Assembly (NCBI RefSeq): GCF_008764295.1
Contig: NZ_VTQX01000031.1
Coordinates: 1-49,567 of the forward strand
Direction: 5' to 3'
DNA from: Bacillus methanolicus
GTDB lineage: Bacteria; Bacillota; Bacilli; Bacillales; Cytobacillaceae
DNA: 49,567 nucleotides
Part shown: piece by piece, positions 19,976-28,955 of the stretch
Layout: each line of letters begins with the position of its first letter
Position numbering within the stretch: the stretch's first letter is position 1
The notes under the pieces: generated by a model
What the model saw: the letters and a program-made list of their open reading frames with translations, nothing else
Told to the model about the DNA's origin: nothing
Database searches by the model: none
Made by a program: the position numbers and the translations under genes

Positions 19976-20932
19976 ATGGAAGGGCGCTCAGCGAAGGTAA
20001 AAAAGAAGAGGAAAAAATGGGTAAAGATCATCGGAGTTTTCTCCCTTTTACTTCTAGTTGCGGTGGGAGCATATGGCTATTCTGTGTATAAAGCTTTGAC
20101 AGACACGGTCGATACGATGCACGAACCTATCGAGCGAGAAGTGTCTGAGAAGAGAGTCGAGGATCTTACTCTAAAGGATAAGGAGCCCTTCTCGGTTTTA
20201 ATGCTAGGAGTCGATGAAAGAGAAGGGGATCGGGGGCGCTCCGATACAATGATTGTGTTAACCGTAAATCCTACGTTGCAATCAGTCAAAATGTTGAGCA
20301 TTCCCCGCGACACGCGCACAGAAATTATCGGGCGTGGAACGGAGGATAAAATAAACCATGCTTACGCCTTTGACGGAGTGAAAATGTCGATGGACACGGT
20401 TGAAAACTTTTTAGACATCCCGATCGATTTCTATTTGCAAGTAAATATGGAGGGCTTTGAAGACATCGTCGATGCCGTCGGCGGAGTCACGGTTGATAAT
20501 GATTTGGATTTTACAATTGAGGGCGTCCACTTCCCGAAAAGGGAAATCACCTTGGACGGAGAAAAAGCATTGTTGTATACGCGGATGAGATACGAAGATC
20601 CGAGAGGTGATTTCGGGCGCCAATTAAGACAGCGGCAAATCATCGAAGCGGTCATTAAAGAAGGGGCTAGCTTATCCTCCTTGACCAATTATAAAAATAT
20701 TTTCAATGCACTTGGGGAAAATATCCGCACGAATCTTACCTTTAACGAAATGATCGATATTCAAAAGAATTATAAGGATGCAGCGAAGGAAATGGAGCAG
20801 CTGACGATTACCGGTGAAGGAACACGCATCCATTCGATTTATTACCTCATTGTTTCTGATGAAGAGAAAGAAACGATTCAGAAAGCGCTGAAAGAGCATT
20901 TAGAAATCGTTGAAAGCAAAAAGAATCCATAA
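19976..20932 (+). CDS. LytR-CpsA-Psr (LCP) family wall-polymer ligase
   Basis: 318 residues, near the usual LCP length. A basic cytoplasmic N-terminus (KVKKKRKKW) precedes one membrane anchor (about 17-36), with the LCP domain outside the cell. Family motifs are present: LMLGVDERE, RSDTMIVLTVNP, KMLSIPRDTRTEI, INHAYAF, VDAVGGVTVDN, LDGEKALLYTRMR and the Arg-rich GDFGRQLRQRQII. LCP enzymes move polyprenyl-linked glycopolymers onto peptidoglycan. Here the likely acceptor chemistry is attachment of the secondary wall polymer made by the genes at 26.4-38.9 kb, which the SLH proteins bind. That link is inference from proximity. GGAGGAA lies 9 bp before the ATG. The closest well-known relatives are TagT/U/V, but I cannot choose among them. 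Confidence 0.9.
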   Translation: MEGRSAKVKKKRKKWVKIIGVFSLLLLVAVGAYGYSVYKALTDTVDTMHEPIEREVSEKRVEDLTLKDKEPFSVLMLGVDEREGDRGRSDTMIVLTVNPTLQSVKMLSIPRDTRTEIIGRGTEDKINHAYAFDGVKMSMDTVENFLDIPIDFYLQVNMEGFEDIVDAVGGVTVDNDLDFTIEGVHFPKREITLDGEKALLYTRMRYEDPRGDFGRQLRQRQIIEAVIKEGASLSSLTNYKNIFNALGENIRTNLTFNEMIDIQKNYKDAAKEMEQLTITGEGTRIHSIYYLIVSDEEKETIQKALKEHLEIVESKKNP

Positions 20933-21276
20933 TTGACATGTGGCAAAGTGGACGCAAACGTTCCCTGTTTTCAGTGCTTCACTGCTCCGAAGGCTTTTTA
21001 CCTTAAGAGTTGGCAACACGCTGAAGCTTGCAGAGTAAGTAAGTAAGCTTCTTTGCTATGCGTGCCTTCACTGATCGGAAATGGCTTGAGCCGTCATGTT
21101 CATAGTGTGCCCCCCTTTTACAAATCGTGTTTGAACAAAGGAAATTCACCAGTTAGCCCCTATAGGTAAAAGAAGTTTGATATACTTAAATCGTCCATTC
21201 GTCATCATTCATTATTCATTCATCCATTTCGCTAGTTATGGACACATTTAGATCGTAAGAGGAGGTTATGTGCGCA
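20933..21276. other. intergenic region, no recognisable feature
   Basis: About 340 bp between the LCP gene and a small membrane-protein gene. A weak GCTTC...GAAGG hairpin before a short T-run near 20978-21000 might terminate the LCP transcript. Nothing else was seen. Confidence 0.35.
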
Positions 21277-21579
21277 ATGAAAGTTTCAACCATTTTAAAA
21301 TGGGTTACAGGAGGGCTTGAAGCATTTTTGGGGATTCCGATTATCGGTGGTTCGATTGTCCTTGCATACCTGTGGACACCTTTAATGCTAATGGGGATAT
21401 TGCATATTATTACGTTAGTTTTTTCTTTGCGAGATAATGAGAGTAAGCATGGGAGTATTCTTGGCATCGTCACATCTGTGATTGCATGGATTCCGTTTGT
21501 AGGAATGGTCATGCATATTATTACTGCCATTTTGCTCATGGTTGATGCAGCTAAAGCGAATAAAGCTGAGGCTCTCTAA
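21277..21579 (+). CDS. small four-helix membrane protein, unknown function
   Basis: About 100 residues with three or four hydrophobic segments: ILKWVTGGLEAFLGIPIIGG, IVLAYLWTPLMLMGILHIIT, ILGIVTSVIAWIPFVGMVMH and IITAILLMV. Polar loops carry SLRDNESKHGS. Similar small proteins are common and uncharacterised in Bacillaceae (DUF4064-like, from memory). I prefer the ATG at 21277 to the in-frame ATG at 21268, because AGAGGAGG at 21258-21265 is only 2 bp before the first and 11 bp before the second. It stands alone, with a strong terminator 140 bp downstream. Confidence 0.7.
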   Translation: MKVSTILKWVTGGLEAFLGIPIIGGSIVLAYLWTPLMLMGILHIITLVFSLRDNESKHGSILGIVTSVIAWIPFVGMVMHIITAILLMVDAAKANKAEAL

Positions 21580-21721
21580 TCCATGTTCACTTTATAATAA
21601 GCTCGAAAATCGTTAGCGCTTGATTATCTTGTGATGACTGTGAGATGTGTTGCTAAAAAACAACCTTTTTGGTTCTTGCTCTCTTTATGTGAGAAGCCAT
21701 CTCCTTTCTTGAAGACAAACA

Positions 21722-21775
21722 AAAGAAGACGGTCTCTATGTTTAAGTTCTATAGAGTTCGTCTTCTTTATATTTT
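21722..21775 (+). terminator. strong terminator after the small membrane-protein gene
   Basis: AAAGAAGACG (21722-21731) pairs with CGTCTTCTTT (21759-21768), with an inner CTCTAT/ATAGAG helix, followed by ATATTTTT. Confidence 0.85.
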
Positions 21776-21986
21776 TGAAAAATTTACTAATTTTGTCACA
21801 TTTTTACTGATTCATTAGCTGATTTATCTTCCAAATAATAGTATTTTTGTATTGAGGTATTTAGACCCATTTTCACTAATTTAGAAGAAAAGGAGCTATT
21901 GTATAGGCTAATTGTCATACCTTATTAAAAGTGACGATAACCAATAAAGTGCGGATGGGCTAAAAAATTAAAGGAGGATGAAACCA

Positions 21987-22533
21987 TTGTACTTAAAAGA
22001 AAGTTATCGAATATCGCCAAAAATGATCTGTATTTCTAGCATTTTTGATCGACACGGGAACCACTATTCCTTAGTCAGAGAAGAAGATCGTCTGTTTGTT
22101 GTCACTCTTCCCCCGCTGAATGTCATTGATTACAGTATTCGCTGCAATGGCTATAACTTAAAAAGCGCCCTTGATACCGCTAAATGGCTCCTTGGTAAAA
22201 ACCACCTTTGCCCAATTGTCGTTGACCCGATTGAACAAATTATCCTTTTCCCAACAAGATCGCGATTTCATGAAGATAATATATGGTTCAACCCTGATCA
22301 TATTAAACGAACATTCTTTTTACGAGCACGTACATTGATTTTGTTCATGAATGACTTTATCATTCTCGATTCCAGGGCAACAATCTTCTTTCAACCACAA
22401 GCTGACGACAGCCGACCAATATAAACGATTAACCGTTGGCCCTGATCGCTACCCGATCACCCAATACTTAGTGAAAAAACAAAAACTATTATTAAAGCTG
22501 AAAAAGGAAATGAATAAGGCAGAGAAAAAATGA
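21987..22533 (+). pseudogene. comK-like competence regulator with a frameshift
   Basis: The frame from 21987 gives about 145 residues typical of ComK: CPIVVDPIEQIILFPTRSR then WFNPDHIKRTFFL matches the VDP-x3-QI-x-LFPT core of the family. After FIILDS the frame turns into low-quality sequence and stops at 22424. The +1 frame continues the expected C-terminus (GQQSSFNHKLTTADQYKRL and on to a Lys-rich tail) to 22533. Rejoined, the product is about 180 residues, close to ComK's usual length. The shift corresponds to one extra base at about 22365-22385. The TTG at 21987 fits AAGGAGG at 21971-21977 (9 bp) better than the ATG at 21978, which abuts it. ComK activates competence genes. This copy may be dead, a decaying second copy, or affected by a sequencing error. 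Confidence 0.75.
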
Positions 22534-22998
22534 AGGATAACGATTTTTATGTAGCCTACATATGGAATAAGTTATGTACATGATGATCAATGTAGTTAGT
22601 GTTTTTTACTGAACATGATCACTTTTACATTTGTGATTGGAGACCTTGCTCAGTGAGGTCTTCAATTGTTATTTTTAGAAGGTTGAAGTATGCGGATATT
22701 TTATATAATTTAGTAGGTTCATGGTGGTTGACTTTTTTAGTCATTATTAGCACTGCATTGCCAGTCATAAAGAAGAAAAAGTCACTGTGCCTTTCACCAT
22801 GTTTCATATTTTGAAGAAGAACCAAATGACCATACTTCATAAAAATACAGTTTTGATCGCCATCGTCTTAATTATCATAAAGGGCCTATTTCATCTTTCT
22901 TTAAGTAACAGACAAGTTTTATGTAACTCGTTAATTTAATAATTTTCCCTACACATTAAACGGTGAGATAACCCCCACAAATATTAGAGAGAACCCAT
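22534..22998. other. intergenic region after the comK-like gene
   Basis: About 465 bp without a supported gene. A short hairpin AGACCT...AGGTCT (22641-22661) followed by a T-rich stretch could end the comK-like transcript. Short open frames occur on both strands at 22600-22840, one hydrophobic (LVGSWWLTFLVIIST), but none has a ribosome binding site. Confidence 0.35.
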
Positions 22999-22999
22999 A

Positions 23000-23039
23000 A
23001 AGAAAGACCCTATAGTGAAAACTCTATAGGGTCTTTCTT
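23000..23039 (-). terminator. terminator of the S-layer protein gene
   Basis: A perfect 16-bp stem, AAGAAAGACCCTATAG with its complement (23000-23015 with 23024-23039) and an 8-nt loop, lies 40 bp past the stop codon. The T-tract on the minus strand is short (CTTTCTTTATGG), so the stem carries most of the signal. Confidence 0.75.
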
Positions 23040-23078
23040 ATATAATTGAATCTGCCTAAATAATTATTTACAACGATA

Positions 23079-25943
23079 TTATTTAGATACAGATACGTTT
23101 AGTTGTACTGGTGTAGAAAGTAGATTATGAGCAGCCTTTTGAGCAGCTGTAGCACTGTCAAAAGTTACACCCTCAACAGCATCAATTGCTTCATCTACAT
23201 AGATACCTTTAATTACTAGAGTGAATGTTGTAGCTTTTCCATCTTTAGGTTCTACTACTCCATTTACAATAGTTGAATTATCATTCACATTTGCAACATC
23301 ATAATCCACTAAGAATTTATCAGAAGCAAAGCCTGTATCCTTATAACCTTTAAGTGCTTCAACAATAGCATTGTTAAATGTATTAGCATCGAAGTCAGCT
23401 AGAGCTCCACCATATACATTTACACCAGTAGCTAGTGTTTTTCCATCCGTACCTGTAATAGATACTAATGGTTTATTGTATAGGTAACCAGCGTTTTTAG
23501 CAGTCTTGCGAACGCCAATAATTTCTTCAGTTGTTAAATCATCTGTAATTAATTGATCAGCATCAGCTGTACCAAAGATAATATCTTCAATATTGATTTG
23601 ATTAGTATTCGATGCTAATTTGATAGAAACCGGACTTGTAGAGACAGTTGCTTTATTTGGTACAACAGCAGTGTTTTTGTAAGTAATTGGCAACACTTTC
23701 TTTACTCCATCTGCAGTCACTTCAACGTTTACAGTGTTACTTGCACGTAAGTATGTTAATGCATCATCTACTTCTTTAAATGCAATTTTACTATTTGTAA
23801 CTGATACAAACTTATCGTCTTTATCTTTCTCTGCAATTGTAGCATCAGTAGTAGTTAAAGTTAATTTTTCAACGCGATTACCTTTTGAATCTAATGCGTA
23901 CACTGGTGTTGAAGTGAAATCAATTTCATTTGCTGCCTTAGAAATTTCATAGTTTGCATCAATTTCAGTTGGAGCAACTACGTCTATTGATGAAGTTATC
24001 GCATCTGAATCGACATCAACAACATTTACAGTAATTGTTTTTGTTACAGTTGGCTTAGCATCTGATGCTTTTGCAAAATAACTAACAGTTACTTTAGCGT
24101 TACTTACTGGTGTATTATCTATAGCATTGATAAAGAATTCTACATTATCTGCACCAATAATATCTACTTCGTTATTTCCAGGCACTAATTTTGTACCGTC
24201 TGCTTTTGTCAATTCAATTCCTTCTGTACTTGAAGAGACAGTAACCTTTCCATTCACAAAATCAATAGGTTTGTCATATTGGTCTAAAGAAGTAATTATG
24301 ACCTTTTGACTGTTTACACCCTCTTCTAATGTACCTTTTCGGCTTTCATCTGAAAGTTTTACAGTTGTTGCATTTACAGAAATTGACTTCTGTACTGGAG
24401 TAGCCGCAACTGTAATTGGGAATGTCTTACGAGATCCGTCTTTCATAGTTACTGTTACTGTTGTTGTTCCTGGAGACAATGGGTTAACTTTAACCACACC
24501 TGTAATTCCATCATCATCTAAAACTGCAGTTGCAACAATTGGATTAGAAGATACTACACGAGTAGCTCCAGTGAAATTAAGATGTTCAGTATCTGGATCT
24601 CCGTTTGTTTCACCAAATGCAGCTAATTCGAATGGGCCAGTTCCTTCTACAACAGAAGTAGTTGGTTTTGCAAAAGTTTTGAAAGCAACTGTATTAGCCA
24701 TTGTATCATTTAAATTAGTAAGATCTGCTTCTAATGAGTAACCAGCGCTAGTAACCGTCGTTACTGCTTCTTTAACAGTTACCTTGAATGTATTAGATAA
24801 TACAGAACCATCTGGTAATGTAGTTTCAACTACTACATCAGTAGTTCCAGCTAATTTTGTATTGTTAGCTGTAATTTTAACTTCAGAAGGTTCAGAAGGA
24901 GTGTTATTAGGGTTTACACTTACTAAATTAGTATTATAAGACTCCACCTTCACTCTTGCGTCTTTAACATCTTTTCCTGCTTCATCTTTAACAGTTATAC
25001 CAACAGTTTGACCTTGTTCAAGAGTTGTAGCTTCAAGTGCAACTGTTACACCTTCAGCAACTTCCCAAGTGAATGTACCTTTAGTTTCAGGATATTCTTT
25101 TCCTTCTGTATCTTTCACACCAAACACACTTACTGTGTATTCTTGGTTACGAGTAAATTCTGAACTTACAGTAATTACTGCAGACTTACGGTCTGTAGAA
25201 AGTTCAACAGCAGAAACTGTTAATCCACCATTTATTTCAAAGTTAGAAAAATCAACATTTGCAGGTAAAGCACCTTTAAACGTTACTCTTGCTTGCTTTG
25301 AGTTAATCGCACTTACACCAACAACTTCTGGAGCTACTGGAGTTACATCTAATGTTTGATGTGCTCTATGTAAGAAAATCGCATAGTCTCCACGCTTAGC
25401 GTTGTCAGCAGTTCCGAATTGTGTTTCACTCTTACCTTGAGTGATTTTGTTCGCTACTAAAGCAGCAACTGCTTCAGTGTAACGAGAACCTACATCAGTG
25501 AATTTTAATTCTGCTTTTCCTTCTAATCCGAATCCTTTTTGAATCCAGATAGCAAGTTCACCGCGAGTGATTAAATCGTTAGCACCGAATTTAGTGTCTG
25601 ATTTACCGTTTGTAATACCAGCAGCTTTAAGTGCGTTAACAGCACCTTGAGCACGAGCAGGTACATCAGTGAAACCAGCAGCTGGAGCTTTTTCAGTGTC
25701 TAGCTCAAGTACGTTAGCAAGCAATACAGCAGCGTCAACACGCTTGATGTTTTCGCTAACGCCGAATCTTGTTTCAGTTAAACCTTTTGCTCCTTTAGAA
25801 ACTACGAAATCTACTGCTTCTTTGTAATTGTCTGAAACATCAGTAAATCCCGCAGCAGCAGCTGGAGCAACAGCAGATGCAACTAAAGTTGCAGTAGCAG
25901 CAGTTGCTACAAACTTACGGTAAGACTTTGGTTGGTAAGCCAT
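23079..25943 (-). CDS. major S-layer protein candidate (3 SLH + Ig-like modules)
   Basis: 954 residues. A signal peptide (YRKFVATAATATLVASAVAP, cut near AAAAG) and three SLH modules (about 31-75, 90-137, 150-195; FTDVSDNYKEAVDFV, ITRGELAIWIQKGF, KRGDYAIFLHRAH) are followed by about 750 residues of Ser/Thr/Val-rich beta modules without a catalytic motif. The protein is acidic and lysine-containing, with no cysteine seen. The SLH block is the most canonical in the window, and the other SLH proteins share its signal-peptide style. Codon choice looks strongly biased towards A/T-ending codons such as GTA, ACA and GCA, as expected for a very abundant protein. A long leader upstream and AAGGAGG before the ATG support high expression. 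This looks like the structural lattice subunit, comparable in design to SlpA/Sap-type S-layer proteins; the identification is by architecture only. Confidence 0.88.
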   Translation of the reverse strand: MAYQPKSYRKFVATAATATLVASAVAPAAAAGFTDVSDNYKEAVDFVVSKGAKGLTETRFGVSENIKRVDAAVLLANVLELDTEKAPAAGFTDVPARAQGAVNALKAAGITNGKSDTKFGANDLITRGELAIWIQKGFGLEGKAELKFTDVGSRYTEAVAALVANKITQGKSETQFGTADNAKRGDYAIFLHRAHQTLDVTPVAPEVVGVSAINSKQARVTFKGALPANVDFSNFEINGGLTVSAVELSTDRKSAVITVSSEFTRNQEYTVSVFGVKDTEGKEYPETKGTFTWEVAEGVTVALEATTLEQGQTVGITVKDEAGKDVKDARVKVESYNTNLVSVNPNNTPSEPSEVKITANNTKLAGTTDVVVETTLPDGSVLSNTFKVTVKEAVTTVTSAGYSLEADLTNLNDTMANTVAFKTFAKPTTSVVEGTGPFELAAFGETNGDPDTEHLNFTGATRVVSSNPIVATAVLDDDGITGVVKVNPLSPGTTTVTVTMKDGSRKTFPITVAATPVQKSISVNATTVKLSDESRKGTLEEGVNSQKVIITSLDQYDKPIDFVNGKVTVSSSTEGIELTKADGTKLVPGNNEVDIIGADNVEFFINAIDNTPVSNAKVTVSYFAKASDAKPTVTKTITVNVVDVDSDAITSSIDVVAPTEIDANYEISKAANEIDFTSTPVYALDSKGNRVEKLTLTTTDATIAEKDKDDKFVSVTNSKIAFKEVDDALTYLRASNTVNVEVTADGVKKVLPITYKNTAVVPNKATVSTSPVSIKLASNTNQINIEDIIFGTADADQLITDDLTTEEIIGVRKTAKNAGYLYNKPLVSITGTDGKTLATGVNVYGGALADFDANTFNNAIVEALKGYKDTGFASDKFLVDYDVANVNDNSTIVNGVVEPKDGKATTFTLVIKGIYVDEAIDAVEGVTFDSATAAQKAAHNLLSTPVQLNVSVSK

Positions 25944-26373
25944 GTAATATTTCCTCCTTGTTTTGCAAAAAAATTATTTTATCAATGATTGCTCATTGAC
26001 GGGCAACACTAGTTAAGTCAAAATCCCTATTCTACTAAACTATACGGTAAGAATAAGAAAAAAAAAGTATATTTTAGCAGAAATGGAATGTTTAACATGC
26101 TTTCATTCTACCAAAATTCTACTATTTTTCAACTGTTTTTTACAAGTTTCACAGTCTGTAAATATTACCAGTATAAAAGTCTAATAGGAAAGAAGACTGA
26201 AATAGTGCCATGTACCCAATATATAGGTTGCACTACTATATTATACATATATGTATTAAAAAATGGAAGTTTTTTTATTAAAAAGTTAATCTAGGAAATA
26301 AATTATCTATATTTTCCTCAAGTTTCAAAATATAACACTAAAGTAAATATGCCTCAGATTGCTTCGGATCAAT
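25944..26373. other. long AT-rich leader/promoter region of the S-layer gene
   Basis: About 430 bp with no gene, between the S-layer start and the terminator of the leftward polymer operon. Long untranslated leaders are usual for S-layer genes. A candidate promoter is given separately. Confidence 0.55.
26105..26132 (-). promoter_or_regulatory. candidate SigA-type promoter for the S-layer gene
   Basis: On the minus strand TTGAAA (26127-26132) and TAGAAT (26105-26110) are 16 bp apart. This would give a leader of about 155 nt. A second possibility is a TATACT further downstream with a TTAAAC 18 bp before it. The assignment is by consensus only. Confidence 0.4.
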
Positions 26374-26403
26374 AAAATAAGCACCCAAATGGGTGCTTAT
26401 TTT
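26374..26403 (-). terminator. terminator of the leftward wall-polymer operon
   Basis: AAAATAAGCACCC pairs perfectly with GGGTGCTTATTTT (26374-26386 with 26391-26403) around a 4-nt loop. It overlaps the stop codon of the last gene. On the minus strand the stem ends in TTTTATT. Confidence 0.85.
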
Positions 26404-27793
26404 AAAAATGTATCCGCTCTTGCTCCTGTTTGTTTTTATGCAGGAAGGCTAACATTAAGCCGGCGGTTAACCAGAAAGTAACGTTCAGCTGCGGTATAAA
26501 GATTAAGTTGTTCGACAGGTTTTGTACCATGTAACAGACGCTTCCGACAAATAATCCGATTGCCAGCACTTTCCCTAACAGGTTCTGTTTAAAATACAGC
26601 TTGATTAGGGTCAGGAAGTACATGATATATATAAGAAGAAAAGCGGCTAAGCCGATAAAGCCGGTTTCTGCTCCCACTTTCAGATAGGAGTTGTGAACAG
26701 AGTAGCTGTCATGACCAATGTATAGCTCTGGATACTTCTCTACATATTCCTTATAGTTGGCGGTGTAATTCCCCATTCCGACGCCGAGAACCGGGTTATC
26801 TCTAAGCATAAACCAACCTGTTTTCCATAAGGTTGTTCTCGAGACAACGGCTCTGCTTGTCGTCGCATCCTCGACTTCTTCCTCTTCTTCCATTAGTTCA
26901 CCATCATCACCTTCTAGGTCTTCCGGATCTCCTTTGGCAATGTTGAGGGAGACGCCGCTAGGCAATAATTTCTCGATTGCATATAAGGCCGAGTTCGCCC
27001 GCGACTGGAAGTCTGGTAAAAAGAACACGACGGTGATTAAAATGACAAAAGAAATTAAAATATGGGGCTTGATCACATTTTTTAAGAAGTGCTTTGGAAT
27101 TAACAAAACCATTAAGATAAAGGCGCAGGCCATTGTGACCCAGGCAGCGCGTGTATACGTTAAGATGACGTTGACAACATAGATGCCATAGACGGCAAAA
27201 ATGAGCAATTGGACAGTGCGATTCTTGAAATAGACAACAGAAAGCAAAATTAATGTTGGAATAATATAATTTAAGAACGCAGAATAATAATTGGGATTAA
27301 CAAGGGTTGAATCGACTCTTCCCTTTGCCTCTTGCAATGCGTAAAGCCCTGCTGTATTAAGGGAGATGCCGAAGATGTATTGAATAATCCCAAATGCGCC
27401 AATGATGACAACAGCGGCACCAAATGCCAGACCAAAGCCTAAATATTGCTTCTTCGTAAAATCAACCTTCGCGACAATTAGAAATAGAACGACGTAGGAT
27501 AAGTAGCGAGCTATTTCCATAACGGATGATTTTAAATCGACCGCATGTATGACGGAGATGGCCGAGATGATGAAAAACAATGCAAAGGCTAACGCTAGAG
27601 GCAACACCTTGAAATCATTTAAGCGAATTTTCCCCTTTAGAAATTCGTAAATGGCAGCTAGTGTTACGAGTGGAATTAAAATAATCTCAATTGAAAGTGG
27701 GATGGGGCCCACATACGTTTTAAAATAAACAATCGGTATTAAAAATAAACTAAGTACTACTAAATAGTAAGTAATCGTGTTTTTATTCTCCAT
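26402..27793 (-). CDS. O-antigen ligase/polymerase family membrane protein
   Basis: 463 residues with about eleven or twelve membrane helices and a large extracellular loop before the motif NPVLGVGMGNYTANY and HNSYLKVGAETG. This is the pattern of the O-antigen ligase/Wzy (PF04932) family, which joins or polymerises lipid-linked glycans outside the membrane. The loop (about 290-315) carries a striking acidic run, PEDLEGDDGELMEEEEEVED. It is the last gene of the leftward operon, 61 bp after the glycosyltransferase. In this setting it probably polymerises or transfers the repeat unit of the secondary wall polymer. The family does not distinguish polymerase from ligase by sequence alone. Confidence 0.85.
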   Translation of the reverse strand: MENKNTITYYLVVLSLFLIPIVYFKTYVGPIPLSIEIILIPLVTLAAIYEFLKGKIRLNDFKVLPLALAFALFFIISAISVIHAVDLKSSVMEIARYLSYVVLFLIVAKVDFTKKQYLGFGLAFGAAVVIIGAFGIIQYIFGISLNTAGLYALQEAKGRVDSTLVNPNYYSAFLNYIIPTLILLSVVYFKNRTVQLLIFAVYGIYVVNVILTYTRAAWVTMACAFILMVLLIPKHFLKNVIKPHILISFVILITVVFFLPDFQSRANSALYAIEKLLPSGVSLNIAKGDPEDLEGDDGELMEEEEEVEDATTSRAVVSRTTLWKTGWFMLRDNPVLGVGMGNYTANYKEYVEKYPELYIGHDSYSVHNSYLKVGAETGFIGLAAFLLIYIMYFLTLIKLYFKQNLLGKVLAIGLFVGSVCYMVQNLSNNLIFIPQLNVTFWLTAGLMLAFLHKNKQEQERIHF

Positions 27794-27854
27794 TCTGTTA
27801 CTCCCTTATTCAAAATCACGCATTTCCTTGTATAGCTTACATGAATTTATGCGT

Positions 27855-28955
27855 CTAGACAATGATCATTTTTTCATATGTTTCGATTATCTCTCTATAT
27901 AGATGGTTTAAAGAAAAATGTTGGGATGCGTGATCGTATAGTTTCTCTCCCATCTCCGTTAGTATCCCTTCTTGCCAACGGGCATATGCACTATTGATCG
28001 CCGCAGCGAGCGCCTCCGCATCTTTAATCGGAACGATCCAACCTGTTTCATCCGTATGGACGAGTTCACGGACGCCGCCAACATCTGTTGTAATGAGCGG
28101 CAATCGTTGATTCGCTGCTTCAAGCAAGGCGAGTGGAAAGCTTTCACTATATGAAGCCAGCAACGCGAGATTCGATGTTGCATAAAGGGCGTCGACATCA
28201 TCACGAAAACCGAGGAATTTGACCTCATTTTCGATATTTAAAGCTTTCACCTTGGCGTGTAATTCTTCCTTAATCGGACCATCGCCCACAAGGAGCAGCT
28301 TTACTTGCGGCAATTGCACTTCCTTTAACGCCTGAAAAACGACTTCATGACCTTTGACCGGATGCAATCTCGCCACCATCGTCATGACAAAGTCCTCTTC
28401 GCCTACGCCCAAATTTTCCCGTTTTATCGGGGCAGCCTTCAGTTCGTTAAACTCAATTCCATTATAAATCGTTTTAATTTTCTCGGAAGGAATCCCCATT
28501 TTCACTAAATTTTCTTTAAATAATGCCGATACAGCAAAATAGTAATCCATTCTTTTTAATGCGAGAAGATGTAGCTTTGTAAAAATCGTTCCCTTTAGCC
28601 CAGACTTCATAAAGTCGAGCATGGGATCACTGTGAACGGTCGTGACCCATTTAATCTGTGAACGCAATGACACGTAAGTTCCAAATAAATTGGCTCGCGG
28701 ACCATGGGTATGAAGGATATCAAAGTTTTCCTCTTGCACAAAACGGACAAGGCGGTTCAGGATCGAGAGATCGTATCGTGAAGTCTGTTTAAACACTTCC
28801 ACTTGAATGCCTGCTTCCCGCGCTTCTTCGGCGAGAGCCCCTTCTTGAAAGACAGCCAGTGTCACCATTTCTTTCGGAAATTGCGCAAGCAGCGTGACGA
28901 GATGCTTCCTCGATCCCCCGGTTTCTCCACCGCTAATGACATGTAATATCTTCAT
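27855..28955 (-). CDS. GT4-family glycosyltransferase
   Basis: 366 residues, GT-B fold. The N-terminus MKILHVISGGETGGSRKH carries the glycine-rich donor-side loop. The C-terminal half has MVARLHPVKGHEV, LLLVGDGPIKEEL and the EX7E-type motif ESFPLALLEAANQRLPLITT, followed by DVGGVREL. It is cytoplasmic and retains configuration at the anomeric carbon by family rule. Its start overlaps the end of the PIG-L deacetylase by 4 bp (ATGA), so the two are translationally coupled. The donor sugar cannot be read from sequence; HexNAc or ManNAc(A) would fit the operon. Confidence 0.88.
   Translation of the reverse strand: MKILHVISGGETGGSRKHLVTLLAQFPKEMVTLAVFQEGALAEEAREAGIQVEVFKQTSRYDLSILNRLVRFVQEENFDILHTHGPRANLFGTYVSLRSQIKWVTTVHSDPMLDFMKSGLKGTIFTKLHLLALKRMDYYFAVSALFKENLVKMGIPSEKIKTIYNGIEFNELKAAPIKRENLGVGEEDFVMTMVARLHPVKGHEVVFQALKEVQLPQVKLLLVGDGPIKEELHAKVKALNIENEVKFLGFRDDVDALYATSNLALLASYSESFPLALLEAANQRLPLITTDVGGVRELVHTDETGWIVPIKDAEALAAAINSAYARWQEGILTEMGEKLYDHASQHFSLNHLYREIIETYEKMIIV

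Noticed and set aside
22599..22840. Short hydrophobic frames between the comK-like and S-layer genes
   Set aside because: No ribosome binding site on either strand and no recognisable family.
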